A stretch of 64,000 nucleotides of DNA from Palsa-892 sp035556215. GTDB lineage: Bacteria; Pseudomonadota; Alphaproteobacteria; Rhizobiales; Xanthobacteraceae. The notes under the pieces were generated by a model that saw only the letters and a list, made by a program, of their open reading frames with translations, made no database searches and was not told the DNA's origin. The number at the start of each line of letters is the position of its first letter. The stretch's first letter is position 1. Positions 61,263 to 64,000 of the stretch are shown piece after piece. Position numbers and translations under genes: made by a program. Location: positions 62,001 to 126,000 of the forward strand of contig DATMFI010000014.1 of the NCBI GenBank assembly GCA_035556215.1, given 5' to 3'.

Positions 61263-61448
61263 ATGTCTACGACGACTACTTCGTGGTTGATCGCCGTTTT
61301 CGTCCTGTTTCTCATAGCGGCGCTGCCAACCTGGCCGCACAGTGCGGAGTGGGGTTACGGACCGAGCGGACTGCTCAGTCTATTGCTGATCGTTGCCGTC
61401 ATTCTTGCTTTGAGCGGACAAATCCGCGCCGCGAAGGGCAAACGCTAA
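61263..61448 (+). CDS. DUF3309-family small membrane protein
   Basis: This 61-residue protein has two helices (about 6-20 and 32-50) and the LPTWPHSAEWGYGPSG motif typical of DUF3309. ATG 61263 follows GAGGGAG. These proteins are common in alphaproteobacteria and have no known function. It converges on the iron-permease-like gene across a terminator-like hairpin. Confidence 0.88.
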   Translation: MSTTTTSWLIAVFVLFLIAALPTWPHSAEWGYGPSGLLSLLLIVAVILALSGQIRAAKGKR

Positions 61449-61465
61449 CGATCAGGCGCAAACAC

Positions 61466-61501
61466 GAAAGCCTGCGCTTTTCGCAAGCGGCTCAGGCTTT
61501 C
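61466..61501. terminator. Bidirectional terminator-like hairpin
   Basis: Arms GAAAGCCTG and CAGGCTTTC, with inner CGCTT pairing AAGCG, lie between the convergent DUF3309 gene (stop at 61448) and the iron-permease-like gene (stop at 61492, within the hairpin). There is only a weak T-run on either side. Confidence 0.6.
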
Positions 61502-62007
61502 CTCTTCGTTTTCTGACGTGCTTCACGGCGCCGCATGGCGAGCACCTTCTTGTATTCGCGCGCACGGCCGGAGGATTCGGTCACGTGCCGGTGACAGGCC
61601 TTTTGCAATTCCTCAAGCTCGACGTCCGACAAGTTCTCGATCGAGGCGACGCTGTTCGGCGCACCTTTCATCGCGATGACCAGTTCGGAAAGCTTGATCT
61701 GGAAGGCGAGCGAGTCGCGGTTCTGGGTGTTTTGAATCAAAAACACCATGAGAAAGGTAACGATGGTCGTCGACGTGTTGATAACGAGTTGCCAGGTATC
61801 GCTGTAATGAAACAACGGGCCCGTTACGGCCCACAGGATGACGAGCGCGACGCAGATCAGAAAAGTGACGGGCTTGCCCGCCCATTTCGAAGTCGCCTGC
61901 GCAAAGCCGCCAAACCACGACAGCCCGGTATCGGGCTTATCGAAGAATGCAGCGACCGGAGTATTCTTTGCCGCTCCTGACCTTACGCCGTTGTTCGAAT
62001 TTCGCAT
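61492..62007 (-). CDS. Low-affinity iron permease-like membrane protein
   Basis: This 171-residue protein belongs to the low-affinity iron permease (PF04120-type) family: two helices (about 45-64 and 71-95), the FQIKLSELVIAMKGAPNSV segment and a C-terminal VELEELQKACHRHV. ATG 62007 follows AGGAG with ideal spacing. The name comes from a fungal relative; iron transport by bacterial members is unproven. Basic residues dominate the tail. Confidence 0.85.
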   Translation of the reverse strand: MRNSNNGVRSGAAKNTPVAAFFDKPDTGLSWFGGFAQATSKWAGKPVTFLICVALVILWAVTGPLFHYSDTWQLVINTSTTIVTFLMVFLIQNTQNRDSLAFQIKLSELVIAMKGAPNSVASIENLSDVELEELQKACHRHVTESSGRAREYKKVLAMRRREARQKTKRKA

Positions 62008-62066
62008 GCACGCTCCTGCGCCGGATAAATCCCGGCGCAAGAAAAAGTTCCGGATGCGTTTAAAAA

Positions 62067-62150
62067 TCAGAACGTAATAACGGCTCCGAATGTCGCACCC
62101 TGATAGAGCACGTTACCCGTGCTGACAGGGCTGCTCGTGCCGCGAGCGCC
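62067..62150 (-). pseudogene. Possible C-terminal remnant of an outer-membrane beta-barrel protein
   Basis: Between the iron-permease-like gene and cimA, the minus strand encodes a short open stretch ending SPVSTGNVLYQ and GATFGAVITF before a stop. Alternating residues and a terminal Phe are the hallmark of the last strand of outer-membrane barrels. No start or upstream part remains before the cimA stop. It could also be chance. Confidence 0.3.
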
Positions 62151-62183
62151 AGGCTCAAGCCGATCCGGCCGCCGCGTGATCGA

Positions 62184-63779
62184 TCATGCCGGGGCGTTGC
62201 TTTTGAGCAATTTCCAGGTGATCGAGTCGACCAGCGCCTGAAACGAGGCGTCGATGATGTTGGTCGAGACGCCGATCGTCGTCCAGCTGTCGCCCGCCTC
62301 GTCGGTGGATTCGATCAGAACGCGCGTCACCGCTTCCGTACCGCCGTTGAGGATACGCACGCGATAGTCGGTGAGCTTGATACCCTTGATATAAGGCTGG
62401 TACTTGCCGAGGTCCTTTCGGAGCGCGACGTCGAGCGCATTGACCGGGCCGTTGCCCTCGCCCGCCGTCATCAGCGTTTCGCCGTCGACCTTCAACTTCA
62501 CCGTCGCTTCCGCAACGGAAGTCAATTCGCCCTTGGCGTTGTAGCGGCGCTCGACGCTGACATTGAAGCGCTCGACATCGAAGAAATTCGGCACGGTGCC
62601 GAGCGCGCGGCGCGCGAGCAGCGCGAACGAAGCATCCGCCGCCTCGTAGGAATAGCCGTTGGCCTGCCGCGCCTTCACTTCTTCCAGCAAGCGCGCGAGT
62701 TTGGGGTCGTCCTTGTCGATCGCGATGCCGAGCCGCTCAAGCTCCGCAAGCATGTTCGATTTTCCCGCCTGATCGGAAACCAGAAGCCGCCGCCGGTTGC
62801 CGACAGCCTCCGGCGCGACGTGCTCGTAGGTCTTCGGATCCTTCAGGATGGCCGACGCATGGATACCCGCCTTGGTCGAGAACGCGCTATCGCCGACATA
62901 GGGCGCGTGACGATCCGGCGCGCGGTTCAGCATCTCGTCGAAGGCATGCGCGGTGTGCGTGAGATGCGTAAGCTGATCGGGCTTCACGCCGACCTCGAAG
63001 CGCGCGGCATATTCATCCTTCAGCAGCAGCGTCGGGATGATCGAGCAAAGGTTCGCGTTGCCGCAGCGCTCGCCGACGCCGTTGAGCGTGCCCTGGATCT
63101 GCCGCGCGCCGGCGCGCACCGCGGCGAGCGAATTGGCCACCGCCTGTTCGGTGTCGTTATGGGCGTGAATGCCGAGATGCGTGCCGGGGATGTGCTTGAT
63201 GGCTTCGCCGACAATTTCCTCGATCTCGTTCGGCAGCGTGCCGCCATTGGTGTCGCACAGCACCACCCAGCGCGCGCCGGCATCGTAGGCCGCCTTGGCG
63301 CAGGCCAGCGTGTATTTCGGATCGTCCTTGTAGCCGTCGAAGAAGTGCTCGCAGTCGATCAGCACCTCGCGGCCCGCGGCCTTGGCGGCTTCGACCGACT
63401 CCCTGATCGAAGCGAGATTTTCCTCGGGCTGCACGCCGAGCGCGACGCGCACCTGATAGGCCGAGGCTTTCGCGACCATGCAGATCGCGTCGGCTTTTGC
63501 CGCGAGGGTCTGCGCAAGGCCCGGATCGTTCGAGGCCGAGCGGCCGGCGCGCTTGGTCATGCCGAATGCGGTGAATTTCGCGCTCGATGGGCGCTTCTCG
63601 GAAAACAGCGCGGTATCGGTCGGGTTTGCGCCGGGATAGCCGCCCTCGATGTAATCGACGCCGAGTTCGTCGAGCATCCGCATCACCTTGAGCTTGTCGG
63701 CAAGCGTGAAGTCAACGCCGTCCATTTGCTGGCCGTCGCGCAGCGTGGTGTCGAACAAATAGAGGCGCTCTTTACTCAT
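62184..63779 (-). CDS. cimA: Citramalate synthase
   Basis: This 531-residue enzyme of the isopropylmalate synthase family has the TTLRDGQQ start motif (about 10-17), metal-binding HAHND near 203, GNANLCSI and a C-terminal LeuA-like regulatory domain with the VRILNGG segment near 475. Length and the QMDGVDFTL stretch separate it from LeuA and homocitrate synthase. It condenses pyruvate and acetyl-CoA to citramalate for threonine-independent isoleucine synthesis. Its start overlaps the stop of a small upstream frame. Confidence 0.93.
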   Translation of the reverse strand: MSKERLYLFDTTLRDGQQMDGVDFTLADKLKVMRMLDELGVDYIEGGYPGANPTDTALFSEKRPSSAKFTAFGMTKRAGRSASNDPGLAQTLAAKADAICMVAKASAYQVRVALGVQPEENLASIRESVEAAKAAGREVLIDCEHFFDGYKDDPKYTLACAKAAYDAGARWVVLCDTNGGTLPNEIEEIVGEAIKHIPGTHLGIHAHNDTEQAVANSLAAVRAGARQIQGTLNGVGERCGNANLCSIIPTLLLKDEYAARFEVGVKPDQLTHLTHTAHAFDEMLNRAPDRHAPYVGDSAFSTKAGIHASAILKDPKTYEHVAPEAVGNRRRLLVSDQAGKSNMLAELERLGIAIDKDDPKLARLLEEVKARQANGYSYEAADASFALLARRALGTVPNFFDVERFNVSVERRYNAKGELTSVAEATVKLKVDGETLMTAGEGNGPVNALDVALRKDLGKYQPYIKGIKLTDYRVRILNGGTEAVTRVLIESTDEAGDSWTTIGVSTNIIDASFQALVDSITWKLLKSNAPA

Positions 63780-63982
63780 TGTGATGCCCTGTCTGTCATC
63801 ATCATGGCGCCGCGCGAAGGGGCGCGAAAGCTGTTCACAAACTGATTCAAGTTTCGCTCGAGCGGACGGCCCTGCCCGCCGCTTACCGATGCAAAAACGG
63901 GATTCTTTTCAATGGGATAGAATCCTGTCTGAAGGTTCCAGTTTTGATTCAAGCCGTTCAGAAACTGATTCAACGCGCTCAT
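63776..63982 (-). CDS. Possible small protein upstream of cimA
   Basis: This is a 68-residue frame starting MSALNQFLNGLNQNW, with a second similar stretch NLNQFVNSFRAP produced by a 19-bp direct repeat in the DNA. ATG 63982 follows GAGG, and its stop overlaps the cimA start (ATGA). There is no recognised domain, and the composition is odd for this genome. It may be a real coupled leader gene or only open by chance. Confidence 0.35.
   Translation of the reverse strand: MSALNQFLNGLNQNWNLQTGFYPIEKNPVFASVSGGQGRPLERNLNQFVNSFRAPSRGAMMMTDRASQ
63833..63974. repeat. Direct repeat pair with TGATTCAA core upstream of cimA
   Basis: GTTCACAAACTGATTCAAG at 63833-63851 and GTTCAGAAACTGATTCAAC at 63956-63974 match at 17 of 19 positions, 123 bp apart. 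A third TGATTCAA core lies at 63945-63952. The same core forms the inverted repeat at 49811-49833. Confidence 0.6.
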
Positions 63983-64000
63983 GACGGCCTCGCGGCGGGC

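Overview
The window reads as a stretch of alphaproteobacterial chromosome, most likely order Hyphomicrobiales (Rhizobiales), perhaps near Nitrobacteraceae/Xanthobacteraceae. The evidence is the high GC content, an acpXL-type lipid A very-long-chain fatty acid cluster, a psd-pssA pair, an Atm1-type exporter, a GGGCATGATC palindromic repeat of the kind I know from rhizobial genomes, and many start/stop overlaps of the ATGA type. This placement is from gene content only. I see no phage, IS element or CRISPR array.

Left third (1-25855): three neighbouring uptake-plus-catabolism modules. (a) On the minus strand, a nitrilase leads an operon with a nitrate/sulfonate/taurine-type ABC importer that has two permeases and two ATPases; a LysR gene is divergent. 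After msrB-msrA comes (b): a LysR gene divergent from an eight-gene operon that joins a soluble SdhA/SdhB/SdhE(CCG)-like redox complex to a complete branched-chain-amino-acid-type (LIV) ABC importer, closed by a strong terminator. (c) A second LIV importer sits with a PanB-like enzyme that has lost metal ligands, a GntR/FCD regulator, a DUF6166-like small protein, a membrane di-iron hydroxylase of the sterol desaturase family and a small membrane protein. Three copies of a TGATATATCA palindrome (one with a single mismatch) lie 49-57 bp upstream of the three promoter-proximal genes of module (c), so it looks like one local regulon.

Middle (25856-42698): tRNA-Gln(CTG); a tiny secreted protein behind a perfect 20-bp palindrome; a minus-strand run of glutaryl-CoA dehydrogenase, biotin synthase, a family III CoA-transferase and a TPP enzyme; a divergent Gfo/Idh-SAF oxidoreductase; an RND efflux pump with its adaptor; a VapBC pair whose toxin looks damaged; copper-related PCu(A)C and DUF2946-like proteins; and envelope hydrolase/methyltransferase-like genes.

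Right third (42936-64000): the acpXL-fabZ-fabF2-fabF1-adh-lpxXL cluster that makes and attaches the 27-hydroxyoctacosanoate-type chain of lipid A. One ketosynthase has lost its catalytic Cys, and the dehydrogenase has lost its catalytic zinc ligands. Then follow a rhodanese, a gene interrupted by an in-frame TGA, a MotA/MotB-like pair, methylmalonate-semialdehyde dehydrogenase, a GST, psd-pssA (phosphatidylethanolamine synthesis), the Atm1-like exporter, a LOG phosphoribohydrolase, small envelope proteins and citramalate synthase.

The best candidate for an undescribed system is module (c), followed by module (b). Substrates of both are unknown.
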